Assembly: GCA_021805545.1 (NCBI GenBank)
Contig: JAJZFB010000044.1
Location: forward strand, 21,311-85,310
From: Pseudomonadota bacterium
GTDB lineage: Bacteria; Pseudomonadota; Alphaproteobacteria; Acetobacterales; Acetobacteraceae
Reading direction: 5' to 3'
Length of the DNA stretch: 64,000 bases
The position numbers and the translations under genes are program-made. Each line of letters begins with the position of its first letter. The stretch's first letter is position 1. The notes below the pieces were generated by a model that was given only the letters and a program-made list of their open reading frames with translations, did not search any database and was not told where the DNA came from. Shown here piece by piece: positions 17,041-25,714 of the stretch.

Positions 17041-17940
17041 CTAAATCTCCACCCCATCACGGTGTTCAAGCAGGAAATCATCGAATGCCGTGGTCAGCCG
17101 GCTGCGGCGTATGGCCTTTGGCCGCGCCAGGCTCAGCACGCGGGTGAAACTGAAATCCGTTACATCCAGCTGCCGCAGCCGCCCGTTATTCAAATCAAAC
17201 TGCACCAGCTCGCGCGAGAGGCAGCCAATTCCGCCGCCCGCGATGACCGCATGGCGCACCGCCCAGTTGCTGGTGGCCTCGAAATTCACCTGAATCTGGC
17301 CGATCTGCTCATGCAGCATGTAGCGCAACCGCGAGGAGACGGAGGATTGCGCCTCTCTGGCGCACCATTCCTGGCCCTTGAGGTCTTTGATCCGCAACCC
17401 TTTGCGCGCCGCCAGCGGATGCGCTGGCGCCACCACCAGCACCAGCTCGTCGGTACGCCATTTTACCAGCTCTACGCCGTCTATATCCGGAAAAATTTCA
17501 ATTAGAGCCGTCTCCAGCTCGAACCGGGCGAGGCGCTGGAACATATCCCCCACCGCCTCCACCTCCACTTTTATCTGCACGGCGGGATGCAGCCGCATGA
17601 ACGCGATGCAGAGCTTCGGCAGCACCGTCTCGGCGATCATCGCCGTGGCCCCGACCACGAGCTTGCCGCTCAGCGGTGTATTGGTATCGGCCTGCTCAAT
17701 ATCCTGCACATCCCCCAGCAGCGAGCGGATGAGCGGGCGCAGGCGCTTGCCTTCATCGGTAATTTGCAGCGCCCGCCCCTTGGCATGGGCAAAAAGCGGC
17801 CGGCGGAGCAGAATCTGCAAATCCGTCAGCGCGCTGCTGGCGGCACTCTGGCTCATATTCAGTTTTGCCGCCGCGGCGGTAACGCTGCCAAGGGTAGCGG
17901 CAGCGTCAAACACCTGCAATTGCCGGAGCGTGATCTTCAT
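17041..17940 (-). CDS. LysR-family transcriptional regulator
   Basis: This 299-residue protein has a typical LysR N terminus (MKITLRQLQVFDAAATLGSV, with the HTH in TAAAAKLNMSQSAASSALTDL) and an effector-binding domain from about 90. It lies co-directionally inside the amidohydrolase operon, six bases after the 17947 gene rather than divergent from it, which is less usual for LysR. It probably activates this operon in response to a pathway intermediate. Confidence 0.9.
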   Translation of the reverse strand: MKITLRQLQVFDAAATLGSVTAAAAKLNMSQSAASSALTDLQILLRRPLFAHAKGRALQITDEGKRLRPLIRSLLGDVQDIEQADTNTPLSGKLVVGATAMIAETVLPKLCIAFMRLHPAVQIKVEVEAVGDMFQRLARFELETALIEIFPDIDGVELVKWRTDELVLVVAPAHPLAARKGLRIKDLKGQEWCAREAQSSVSSRLRYMLHEQIGQIQVNFEATSNWAVRHAVIAGGGIGCLSRELVQFDLNNGRLRQLDVTDFSFTRVLSLARPKAIRRSRLTTAFDDFLLEHRDGVEI

Positions 17941-17946
17941 CCGCGC

Positions 17947-19155
17947 CTACAGCGCGATGTTGTACAGCCGCGCGGCATTGCCGCCGAGCACTTTCGCCCG
18001 TTCCTCAGCCGTCAGCCCGGAGAGCCTGCCTTCCAGATTCTCGATCGGATACAATCCGGTCGGATGTGGAAAATCGGTTTCGAACAGCACATTATCAATC
18101 CCGACCTTGCGCAGTGTCGCGGAAATATCGTTCTTCTCAAACCAGAAGCAGGCATAAAAATTCTGCCTGAAATATTCCGATGGCTTCATCTTGAAGGATT
18201 TGCCCTCGGCAATCTCCAGCAACTGGTAATCCAGCGCCTCCATCAAAAACGGCACCCAGCCCACGCCACTCTCAACCGAGACAAATTTGAGCTGCGGAAA
18301 ACGGTCCAGCAGCCCGGAATAAATGAGGTTGGACACCACCTTGCCGTTATTGAAAAACAGCATGGCGCCCGAGATGCCGGAGCGCAGGTCGCGCGGCAGC
18401 GACGGCCAGCCCTGCTGCCCCATCCAGTCGATCGCCGTCTCGCTCGCGCCGATGTGGAAATTGACCGGGATGTTATGGCCGGCGCAAACCTCCCATAGCG
18501 GGTCCCAATGCGGCTGGCCGAGATCGGGAATATACCCGCCGCGATCATCCTTCTGCAGATGCGGGTCGGAATTGATATTGATCCCGCGTAGTCCCATCGC
18601 CGCACAGCGCGCGGTCTCCTTCACCGCCGCGCCTACATCCCACCAGGGCAGCAGCGCCATGGGGAACATGCGCTGGCCAGAGCTTTCCTGCAGCTCCGCC
18701 ATGGCGTCGTTATAAATCTCCACGCACACCTGGCGCAGCTCCACATCCACTTTCGCGGAAGCCTGCCCGCCAAAGCCCAGAATATTGGGATAGACGATCT
18801 GCGCGTAAACGCCGGTCTCATCCATTACCTTAAGCCGCTCCTTCACGCTGGAGGAGCCAAGGTGCACATCCGCGAATTTAAGCCCCAGGAACTGGTCCAG
18901 CACCCGCACCTTGCTGCCATCCTTCAATATCGCGCTGTTCGGATGCGCCCCGGTGCCAATGGATTTATCGCCATCAATCACCCAGCTCATCTGCCCCTCA
19001 TGCAGTTTTACCTGCGGCACGCGGTCGCGCCATTTCGCCGGCGCGCGGCTGGTCCATAGGTCGTGCGGCTCGGTGTAATGCGTATCCGCATCAATAACCC
19101 TCAGGGCCGTCCGCGTTTCCGGCGGCGCGATTGTCGTCATGCTGATTGTCGTCAT
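17947..19155 (-). CDS. Amidohydrolase-family metal enzyme (paralogue)
   Basis: This 402-residue PF04909-type protein has the N-terminal DADTHYTEPHDLW metal motif, a central INFHIG-like barrel strand (PVNFHIGASETAID) and FETDFPHPTGLYP near the C terminus. It is the first gene of the minus-strand operon. Related enzymes occur beside DUF35/thiolase genes in steroid and terpenoid degraders. The start lies in a 15-bp tandem duplication giving two in-frame ATGs (19155 and 19140). GGGGGAG ten bases upstream favours the first. Confidence 0.8.
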   Translation of the reverse strand: MTTISMTTIAPPETRTALRVIDADTHYTEPHDLWTSRAPAKWRDRVPQVKLHEGQMSWVIDGDKSIGTGAHPNSAILKDGSKVRVLDQFLGLKFADVHLGSSSVKERLKVMDETGVYAQIVYPNILGFGGQASAKVDVELRQVCVEIYNDAMAELQESSGQRMFPMALLPWWDVGAAVKETARCAAMGLRGININSDPHLQKDDRGGYIPDLGQPHWDPLWEVCAGHNIPVNFHIGASETAIDWMGQQGWPSLPRDLRSGISGAMLFFNNGKVVSNLIYSGLLDRFPQLKFVSVESGVGWVPFLMEALDYQLLEIAEGKSFKMKPSEYFRQNFYACFWFEKNDISATLRKVGIDNVLFETDFPHPTGLYPIENLEGRLSGLTAEERAKVLGGNAARLYNIAL

Positions 19156-19158
19156 GCT
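19129..19158. repeat. Perfect 2 x 15-bp tandem duplication at a start codon
   Basis: The unit GATTGTCGTCATGCT occurs twice in a row (19129-19143 and 19144-19158). It duplicates the start codon and first codons of the amidohydrolase, so the protein begins MTTISMTTIAPP. It looks like a recent slippage or recombination event. Confidence 0.9.
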
Positions 19159-19430
19159 CAGGCAACTCCCCCATTCTCATCACGTTCCGGCCTTAATCAT
19201 TGCGGCCTTATGCCAGTTATCCGCATGAGCTTTGTAGCAAGCGCTTGGTTTTAGCGTGGCCACACCCTTGCGTCAAGGCATCACACGCCATAGCCCTGCC
19301 CATGGGTTCAGCAAATACCGCATCTTCGGAAACGCGCCATCGGTAAAACCGGTTGGCCGGCATCCGGGCGCACCGGCAGCGATGATATTTTCCGTAACGG
19401 CGCGGGCTGGGGCAATGCCGGGCTGGCGGT

Positions 19431-21161
19431 TTACGGCTGCGGCTCCGCCAGCATCCCCGCCGCTTCAAGTTCGGCAATCAGCGGCGCCAGCTGCGCGGCA
19501 TGGGCGCGCCAGCGCCCCAGCCCGCGCGCATTAACCGGCTCGCGCACCTGGGCCCGGCTGACCGTTTGCACGTCGCTGTCGTTTTCGTAAAACCGCGCAC
19601 AGGCGGGGTCGTGCGGCAGGCCGACATGCGCGAGCACGCGCGCCAGCGTGCCGTCGAAATCATCCACCCAATCCTGTAGCGCAACGGTCAGGATCGGGTT
19701 TGGCAGCACCGCGCGCCAATGGTCCATCAGCCGCGCCCGCTGCGCGATGGTCCAGCCAAGGTCGGCGAGGTCATGCGCGTAGGGGTGCTCGCCAAAAAAC
19801 CGGAACGTCCAGATGGACAGGCCAATATCGCGCGGATCGCGCACGCAATGAATAATCCGCGCGCCCGGAAGCATCAACCCGGCAAGCCCGAGATACAGCT
19901 CATTGCCAGGCATTTTATCGACGATGCGGGCCTTGCCCGGCGCCAGCGCGTGCAGCTCTGCCAGGTATTCATCCGCCGCCGCATCCAGCGCCGCCGCATC
20001 CAGCGCCGCCAGCCGCCACACCGCACAGGCATTTTCACCTTTGCCCAGGCGGAACGCCATCTGCCCCAGGGCGGAGCGCTCACCTGCGCCATGCACCGCG
20101 CCATGCGCCGCCAATATCTGCTCGCACAAGGTGGTGCCCGAGCGCGGCATGCCAACAATGAACACCGGTGCCGGATCGTTATTGGCGGCGCGCGGCTGGG
20201 CGGCGAAGCGCGCGGCCGTGAAGGCTTCGGTATTGGCCGCGATGAAGGCGCTGAACGCCGTGCGTGAAAAGGGCTGGCTGGCGCGCAGCAATGCGTGCCC
20301 CTGCTGCCAGTGCGCGAAGGCGGCTGCCGTGTCACCCTGGCCGGACCAGAATTTCGCCAAATCGTAATGCGCCATAATCCGGTGCTCGGGCACTGCTTCC
20401 GGCCCCATGGAGCCAATCGCCCCGGCCATATCGGCGGCGGCCTCCGCCGCCCCGGCCATGTTGCCCTCTAATTGCGCCAGCAGCACGCGGCGCCAATGCC
20501 ATAACGGCGCCAGCGCTGGCGGCATGGGGCCAAGTGCCGCGCATTCCGCCATCGCCAGGCGCGCATCCGCCATGGCGCCGCATTGCAACAGGGCCGCAAC
20601 GCGCGTCAGCAGCCAGTGGCGCCGCGCCGTGGCATTTATGGGCAGGGCGGGGGCGCCATCCAGCAGCGCCAGCGCCTCGGCGCCGCGTTCGCGCTGCAAC
20701 AGCCTCACCGCCAGGTTAAGCCGCACGCCCTCATTTTCGCCAGCCTGTGCCAGCGCCTCGCGCAGCATTGCCTCGCCCGGCACGGCCTCGCCGGATATGC
20801 CCATCAATGCGGCCAGATTCCCCGTTGCCACGGGGTGGCCGGGGGCCACGCGCAGGGCCTCGCGCATCGCCATTTTGGCCGCGTGCACCGCACCCTGGCG
20901 GTAGCGCGCCAAGCCCAGGTTAATCCAGGCATCGGCCCAAAGCGGGGCAAGCCGCAGCGCCTGCGCCAGGGCATTGGCGGCGCCATCATGGTCGCCCAGC
21001 GCGGCAGTTATTTCGCCCAAGGCATAATGCGCCGCCGGATCATCCGGGGTGGCGGCGCAGGCCGCCGCCGCCGCCGCCAGCGCGCCTTGCGTATCACCAG
21101 CCTTGCGCAGCCTTATGTAGCGTTGCAGCGCTGGTTCAGCCGGGGGGTCCAGCTCGCTCAT
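19431..21161 (-). CDS. TPR-repeat sulfotransferase-family protein
   Basis: This 576-residue protein has two parts. The N-terminal ~300 residues are Ala-rich tetratricopeptide-like helices (for example PAAHYALGEITAALGDHDGA and ADAWINLGLARYRQGAVHAA). The C-terminal ~240 residues are a sulfotransferase domain with the PAPS 5'-phosphosulfate loop VFIVGMPRSGTTLCEQILAAHG (starting about 333) and a 3'-phosphate segment HCVRDPRDIGLSIW. The acceptor is unknown; the TPR part may hold a protein or glycan partner. The start at the ATG 21161 is preferred over a GTG 15 bases upstream. It is monocistronic and divergent from the Hint gene. Confidence 0.85.
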   Translation of the reverse strand: MSELDPPAEPALQRYIRLRKAGDTQGALAAAAAACAATPDDPAAHYALGEITAALGDHDGAANALAQALRLAPLWADAWINLGLARYRQGAVHAAKMAMREALRVAPGHPVATGNLAALMGISGEAVPGEAMLREALAQAGENEGVRLNLAVRLLQRERGAEALALLDGAPALPINATARRHWLLTRVAALLQCGAMADARLAMAECAALGPMPPALAPLWHWRRVLLAQLEGNMAGAAEAAADMAGAIGSMGPEAVPEHRIMAHYDLAKFWSGQGDTAAAFAHWQQGHALLRASQPFSRTAFSAFIAANTEAFTAARFAAQPRAANNDPAPVFIVGMPRSGTTLCEQILAAHGAVHGAGERSALGQMAFRLGKGENACAVWRLAALDAAALDAAADEYLAELHALAPGKARIVDKMPGNELYLGLAGLMLPGARIIHCVRDPRDIGLSIWTFRFFGEHPYAHDLADLGWTIAQRARLMDHWRAVLPNPILTVALQDWVDDFDGTLARVLAHVGLPHDPACARFYENDSDVQTVSRAQVREPVNARGLGRWRAHAAQLAPLIAELEAAGMLAEPQP

Positions 21162-21411
21162 CCGCCGTGGTGGCACGCGTATTGCCGTCCGGGTTGTTGC
21201 ACATTCAGCTCCTCAGGGCGGTACGTGCCGGGGGTGGGTTCCAGCATAATAACACCGCTTGCGGAGGTTTTTCCCCGCCCCGCCGTGCCAGGGGCATATA
21301 AGCCAGACAAAAAACTAGACAAATGGACAAGTTTGTTGAATAGTTAACGTAACATATCTGCCAGATCAACGTCCCCCGTCCAATAAACATCCCCGTGAGG
21401 AGAATTTACCC

Positions 21412-22773
21412 ATGAGCAGCGGCCCCGGCACTTTTTCCTATACCGGTACAATCCAGACCGACACCATCAGCGTCAGCGGTGTTTACGACATTACGGCGGA
21501 CGGGGCGCAAGGCGGAAGCTACAGCAGCGCCGCGCAGGCCGGTGGCAAGGGGGCTGCGGTCAGCGGCGACATCTATCTTGCCGCGGGCACGGTGCTCGAA
21601 ATTGTGGTTGGCGGCCAGGGTGGCACGCAGTCTTACGGCGGCGGCGGCGGCGGCGGCAGTTTTGTCATCGAGACGAATAACGGCACCAGCCCCGTCGATA
21701 CGCTTCTGGCCGTGGCTGGCGGCGGCGGCGGGGCCGGAACACACGGCGCTGGCGGCGGTGGGGCTGGCAGCACAGCGGCAACCGGCGGTGCTGGCGGTGG
21801 AACCGGCGCCGGCAGCGGTGGCGTGAATGGCACCGCGGGCAGTGGCGGCGTGAGCGGCGGCGGCGGCGGCGGGTATACCGGTGGCAATGGCGGTGCGCAG
21901 GCCGCAACAGGCGGCGCGGGGGGCATATCGGGCACCAGCTTCGCGGGCGGCGCCGGGAGTGGAAATTCCGGCGGCGCAGGTGGTTTTGGCGGCGGCGGCG
22001 GCGGCGGCTTTAGCGGCGGCGGCGGTGGTGGCGGCTATGGCGGCGGCGGCGGCGGCGGCCATGGCGGCGGCAGCGGCGGCGGTGGCGGTGGCTCGTACAC
22101 TGCCGATTTAACGAAGGTAACCGCCTCGTCCGGCACTCAATCTGGTAACGGCCTGGTCAGCCTGGCGCTGCTGTGCTTCCTGGCGGGCACGCATATCAGC
22201 ACGCCAGATGGCGAAACCGCCGTGGAAGCGCTGCAACCCGGCGATATGGTGCTGACGGCGGATGGCCACGCCGTGCCGGTGCGCTGGGTTGGCGTGCGCG
22301 CCGTTTCCACCCGTTTTGCGGACCCGCTGCGCGCCTACCCCATCCGCATTTGCGCCGGTGCCTTGGGCGGCAACATCCCCGCCCGCGACCTGCTGGTGTC
22401 GCCCGACCATGCCATGTTCGTGGGCGGCATTCTGGCGCATGCCGGGGCCTTGGTGAATGGTATTTCCATCACCCGCGAAGCCTCCATGCCGGAGGTTTTC
22501 ACCTATTATCATGTCGAAATCGCCGCACATGCGCTGATTCTGGCCGAGGGCGCGCCCGCCGAAACATTTGTGGATAATGCCAGCCGCATGGCTTTCGATA
22601 ACTGGGCGGAATATGCGGCGCAATACGGGCACGAGACACCAATCGCCGAAATGCCCTACCCGCGCGCCAAATCCGCACGCCAGATACCGCAAGATTTGCG
22701 CCGCCTGCTGGACGAACGCGCCAGCAGCTTTGGCGGCAGCGTTGGCGTTGGTAAAATCACCCGGCACGCCTAA
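21412..22773 (+). CDS. Glycine-rich protein with C-terminal Hint (hedgehog/intein) domain
   Basis: This 453-residue protein has a beta-rich N terminus (1-66), a region of Gly runs (about 67-227, including GGGGGGG stretches) and a Hint domain beginning CFLAGTHISTPDGETAVEAL at Cys255. Further Hint motifs are LVSPDHAMFV near 331 and ETFVDNASRMAFDN near 385. Such Hint_2 proteins are frequent in Acetobacteraceae, but their target is not known. The domain may self-cleave or attach the Gly-rich part to a nucleophile. There is no classical signal peptide. The Shine-Dalgarno is GAGGAG, and a strong terminator follows. Confidence 0.85.
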   Translation: MSSGPGTFSYTGTIQTDTISVSGVYDITADGAQGGSYSSAAQAGGKGAAVSGDIYLAAGTVLEIVVGGQGGTQSYGGGGGGGSFVIETNNGTSPVDTLLAVAGGGGGAGTHGAGGGGAGSTAATGGAGGGTGAGSGGVNGTAGSGGVSGGGGGGYTGGNGGAQAATGGAGGISGTSFAGGAGSGNSGGAGGFGGGGGGGFSGGGGGGGYGGGGGGGHGGGSGGGGGGSYTADLTKVTASSGTQSGNGLVSLALLCFLAGTHISTPDGETAVEALQPGDMVLTADGHAVPVRWVGVRAVSTRFADPLRAYPIRICAGALGGNIPARDLLVSPDHAMFVGGILAHAGALVNGISITREASMPEVFTYYHVEIAAHALILAEGAPAETFVDNASRMAFDNWAEYAAQYGHETPIAEMPYPRAKSARQIPQDLRRLLDERASSFGGSVGVGKITRHA

Positions 22774-22781
22774 CCCCAGCC

Positions 22782-22810
22782 GGGCGGCGCGGGCACGCGC
22801 CGCCCTTTTC
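22782..22810 (+). terminator. Strong rho-independent terminator after the Hint gene
   Basis: A 10-bp perfect stem (GGGCGGCGCG / CGCGCCGCCC) with loop GGCA is followed by TTTTC. It lies eight bases after the stop codon. Confidence 0.85.
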
Positions 22811-22830
22811 CCGGTTTATCCCGCCATGCC

Positions 22831-23346
22831 TCAGAATTGCCGCGTGCCCGTGGCGTCCGATTCCTTGAACACGCTTATGGGCTCGATGGCTTTCATCATC
22901 ACCAGCGGAATTTTGCGCGCCGTGGATGCCTGATAATTGGTATAGGCGGGGAACACATCCACCATGAAATTCCATATTTTGGTGTATTCATCCCCAACCG
23001 GCTCGCGCCAGCGCGCGCGGAACGCCTGCGTGGCAATCTGGAACTCCACCTCCGTGCTGTCGTGGATGTTGAGATACCACGCGGGATGATTATCGGCCCC
23101 GCCCTTGGAGGCAACAATAACCACTTCGCCGCCAATATCGCCGTAAATCAGCGGGGTAATAAACACTTTCCCGCTCTTGCGGCCGGTATATTTAATCAGG
23201 CAATGGGTGGTGAAACCATGCCCGCCCACGGCCGTAATATCCATAATGTGCCCCTGCGCGCCGCCGGAACGCAGGTACATTTCCCGATGCTCGGTAATCC
23301 AGTCACGCCTGGTTTCGCGTATGGCGGCACTTGTTTCATCGGTCAT
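22831..23346 (-). CDS. Nitroreductase/deazaflavin-type split-barrel oxidoreductase
   Basis: This 171-residue protein resembles the DDN/DUF385 family of F420- or FMN-dependent split-barrel enzymes: GHIMDITAVGGHGFTTHCLI, then KYTGRKSGKVFITPLIYGDI, then DNHPAWYLNIHDSTEVEFQI. The TGRKSG and NHPAWYLN segments are typical. The start at 23346 is chosen because GAGGGG lies eight bases upstream; an ATG six bases earlier is too close to it. It is divergent from the alpha/beta hydrolase. The cofactor (F420 or FMN) cannot be read from sequence. Confidence 0.78.
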   Translation of the reverse strand: MTDETSAAIRETRRDWITEHREMYLRSGGAQGHIMDITAVGGHGFTTHCLIKYTGRKSGKVFITPLIYGDIGGEVVIVASKGGADNHPAWYLNIHDSTEVEFQIATQAFRARWREPVGDEYTKIWNFMVDVFPAYTNYQASTARKIPLVMMKAIEPISVFKESDATGTRQF

Positions 23347-23522
23347 CGTCATTTCCCCTCTTCTGCGCCCGCATTGCGCCGCGATTGGCCAAACCGGCGT
23401 TATGTGTGTTTTGTTGATAGCGCGATCCGCCCAGGGCGCAAGAGCAGGTTCCACCCCCGCCGCCACGGGGTGACAAGCCGCAATGGCTGAGGCAGGCTGA
23501 ACCGCGAAAAACGGAGCAGGAA

Positions 23523-24368
23523 ATGGAACGGGTCGAGTTCGAAGGCGCGGGCGTTAAAATTATTGGCGATATGGCGGGGCCGCAAGGTGCGCCGCCGGTT
23601 CTGTTCATGCATGGCGGCGGGCAAACCCGGCAAAGCTGGGGCGATGCGGTGGAAGAAGCGGCACGCCGCGGCTACCGCGCCGTAACGGTGGATTTGCGCG
23701 GCCATGGCGAGAGCGGCTGGGCGCCCGGCGGGCATTACAGCATGGAGGATTTTTCAGGCGACATACGCAATGTCATCGCCACGCTCGGCGCGCCGCCCGT
23801 GCTGGTCGGCGCCTCGCTCGGCGGGCTGGTGGGCATGACCATCGCCGCGGCACCCCCGCCCCAGGTACGCGGGCTGGTGCTGGTGGATGTGGCGGTGCAG
23901 CTAGAGGAAGAGGGCACCAAGGAAATCGGCGCCTTCATGGCCAGCGCGCCCAACGGCTTCGCCTCGCTGGAAGAGGCGGCGGATGCCGTGGCCGCCTATC
24001 TGCCGCACCGCAAGCGCCCCAAGGACACATCCGGCCTGATGCGTAATTTGCGCCTGCGCGAGGATGGGCGGCTGCACTGGCACTGGGACCCCGCCTTCAC
24101 CCGCCTGGACCCGGAAACGGCCAGGAATTTCTCCACCGGGTTCGAGGCCGCGGCCCGCGCGCTGCGCGTGCCGGTGCTGCTCATCCGTGGCGGGCGCAGC
24201 CGGGTGCTGAGCCAGGCGGGGGCACAATCCTTCCTCAAACTGGTGCCCGGCGCCGAATATGTGGATGTAGCGGGCGCCGACCACATGGTGGCGGGCGATG
24301 CCAACGACGCCTTCAGCGAAGCCGTGTTCCGGTTTCTGGCCGCGCACGTCCCTCTGCCCCCGCGATGA
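23523..24368 (+). CDS. Alpha/beta-hydrolase
   Basis: This 281-residue protein has the full alpha/beta-hydrolase pattern: oxyanion segment FMHGGGQTRQSW, a GHGES turn, nucleophile elbow VGASLGGLVG (Ser near 97) and the C-terminal His in GADHMVAGD. The Shine-Dalgarno GCAGGAA precedes the ATG. It heads a plus-strand run with a thiolase and a dehydrogenase fusion, so hydrolysis of an ester, lactone or C-C bond of a catabolic intermediate is plausible. Substrate unknown. Confidence 0.85.
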   Translation: MERVEFEGAGVKIIGDMAGPQGAPPVLFMHGGGQTRQSWGDAVEEAARRGYRAVTVDLRGHGESGWAPGGHYSMEDFSGDIRNVIATLGAPPVLVGASLGGLVGMTIAAAPPPQVRGLVLVDVAVQLEEEGTKEIGAFMASAPNGFASLEEAADAVAAYLPHRKRPKDTSGLMRNLRLREDGRLHWHWDPAFTRLDPETARNFSTGFEAAARALRVPVLLIRGGRSRVLSQAGAQSFLKLVPGAEYVDVAGADHMVAGDANDAFSEAVFRFLAAHVPLPPR

Positions 24369-24441
24369 GTTGGCACCCGGCCTTACCAAGCGCCGGGCCG
24401 CATGGCACAAAGCCGCATTACCAAAAACCGGGAGAAAAACC

Positions 24442-25611
24442 ATGTCCTCTGCCGTCATCGTCAGCGCCGTCCGCACCGCCGTGGGCACCGCCCGCAAAGG
24501 CGCGCTCGCCAATACCCCGGCAGAGGTGCTGGCCGCCACGGTGCTGAAGGCGGCGGTGGAGCGCTCGGGCTTCGCGCCCGCCGAATTGGATGACATCATC
24601 CTGGCCGAATCCCTCTATGGCGGCGGCGCCGTGGCGCGCTACGCGGCGGTGGAGCTGGGCTGGATGCATGTGGCCGGCATGGCCATGAACCGCCATTGCG
24701 CCGGCAGCCTCAGCGCCGTGGGCCTGGCCGCCGCCACCGTGCTCTCGGGCATGGAGCGCGTGATGATCGCGGGCGGCGTCAATTCCAGCTCGCTCTCGCC
24801 GCGCCTGCAACAGCGCGACGGGGCCACCGGCGAGATGAAAGACTGGTTCCCCGCCACCCACCCGGACAGCAGGGAAGCCCCCAACCGCGACATGTCCATC
24901 ACCGTGGGCTGGAACGCGGCGCAGGAAGCCGGGCTGACGCGCGAGGATATGGATGCCTGGGCGCTGCGCTCGCACCAGCGCGCCATCGCGGCCATCGATG
25001 CCGGGCATTTCGAGGCGGAAATCGTGCCCGTGCGCGTGCGCAATGCCGAGGGCACGGAATTCGACTTCAAGGTGGATGAGCACCCGCGCCGCGACACCAC
25101 CATGGAAAAACTCGCCGGGCTGAAAGTGCTGCACCCGGAAATTCCCGGCTTCTCCATTACCGCCGGCAATGCCTCCGGCGCCAACGATGCCGCCTCCGCC
25201 CTGGTGGTCACCACCGATGCCATCGCCAAGGCCGGGGGCAAGGCCATCCAGGCCAAAATCCTGGGCTGGACCTCGCTGGGCATAGACCCGCGCCGCACCG
25301 GCGCCTCGGTGCCGCCCACGGTGGAAAAACTGCTCAAGCGCACCGGTGTGGCGCTGAAGGACATCAAATTGTGGGAAATCAACGAGGCCTTCGCCGCCGT
25401 GCCGCTGGTGGCCTGCCGTGTGCTGGGGCTGGATGAAGAGAACGTGAACATTTCCGGCAGCGGCTGCTCCATCGGCCACCCCATCGGCGCCTCGGGCGGG
25501 CGCATGCTCGCCACCCTCATCAACGGCCTCAAGCGCCGCGGCGGCGGGCTTGGCGTGGCCGCCATGTGCGCGGGCGGCGGCCAGGCCGGAGCGGTGCTTA
25601 TCGAGGTTTAA
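24442..25611 (+). CDS. Acetyl-CoA acyltransferase (thiolase)
   Basis: This 389-residue degradative or biosynthetic thiolase has all catalytic elements: nucleophile Cys in NRHCAGSLSAVG, Asn in EINEAFAAVP, His in [10 protein letters not shown] and Cys in AAMCAGGGQAG. It should cleave 3-oxoacyl-CoAs with CoA, or condense them. The ATG at 24442 follows GGGAGAAAAACC; a longer frame runs back into the hydrolase gene and is not used. It is the second gene of the plus-strand run. Confidence 0.92.
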   Translation: MSSAVIVSAVRTAVGTARKGALANTPAEVLAATVLKAAVERSGFAPAELDDIILAESLYGGGAVARYAAVELGWMHVAGMAMNRHCAGSLSAVGLAAATVLSGMERVMIAGGVNSSSLSPRLQQRDGATGEMKDWFPATHPDSREAPNRDMSITVGWNAAQEAGLTREDMDAWALRSHQRAIAAIDAGHFEAEIVPVRVRNAEGTEFDFKVDEHPRRDTTMEKLAGLKVLHPEIPGFSITAGNASGANDAASALVVTTDAIAKAGGKAIQAKILGWTSLGIDPRRTGASVPPTVEKLLKRTGVALKDIKLWEINEAFAAVPLVACRVLGLDEENVNISGSGCSIGHPIGASGGRMLATLINGLKRRGGGLGVAAMCAGGGQAGAVLIEV

Positions 25612-25714
25612 GCTCCCACCGGCGTCCACATTGTCCGAATCAATCAATTTCTGGCCGGGGTTTTCGCCCATAAGCGGCGCAATATTCTGGAATGAGCGAA
25701 TTTCGAGGATCACC

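Noticed and set aside
21406..22062. A 218-residue Ala-rich minus-strand frame over the Gly-rich repeat region
   Set aside because: GGC/GGT Gly repeats read as GCC/ACC on the other strand; it is a shadow of the Hint protein gene.
21640..22090. GGC-type repeats considered as a CRISPR or satellite array
   Set aside because: No constant repeat unit with unique spacers; the pattern is in-frame Gly codons of one gene.
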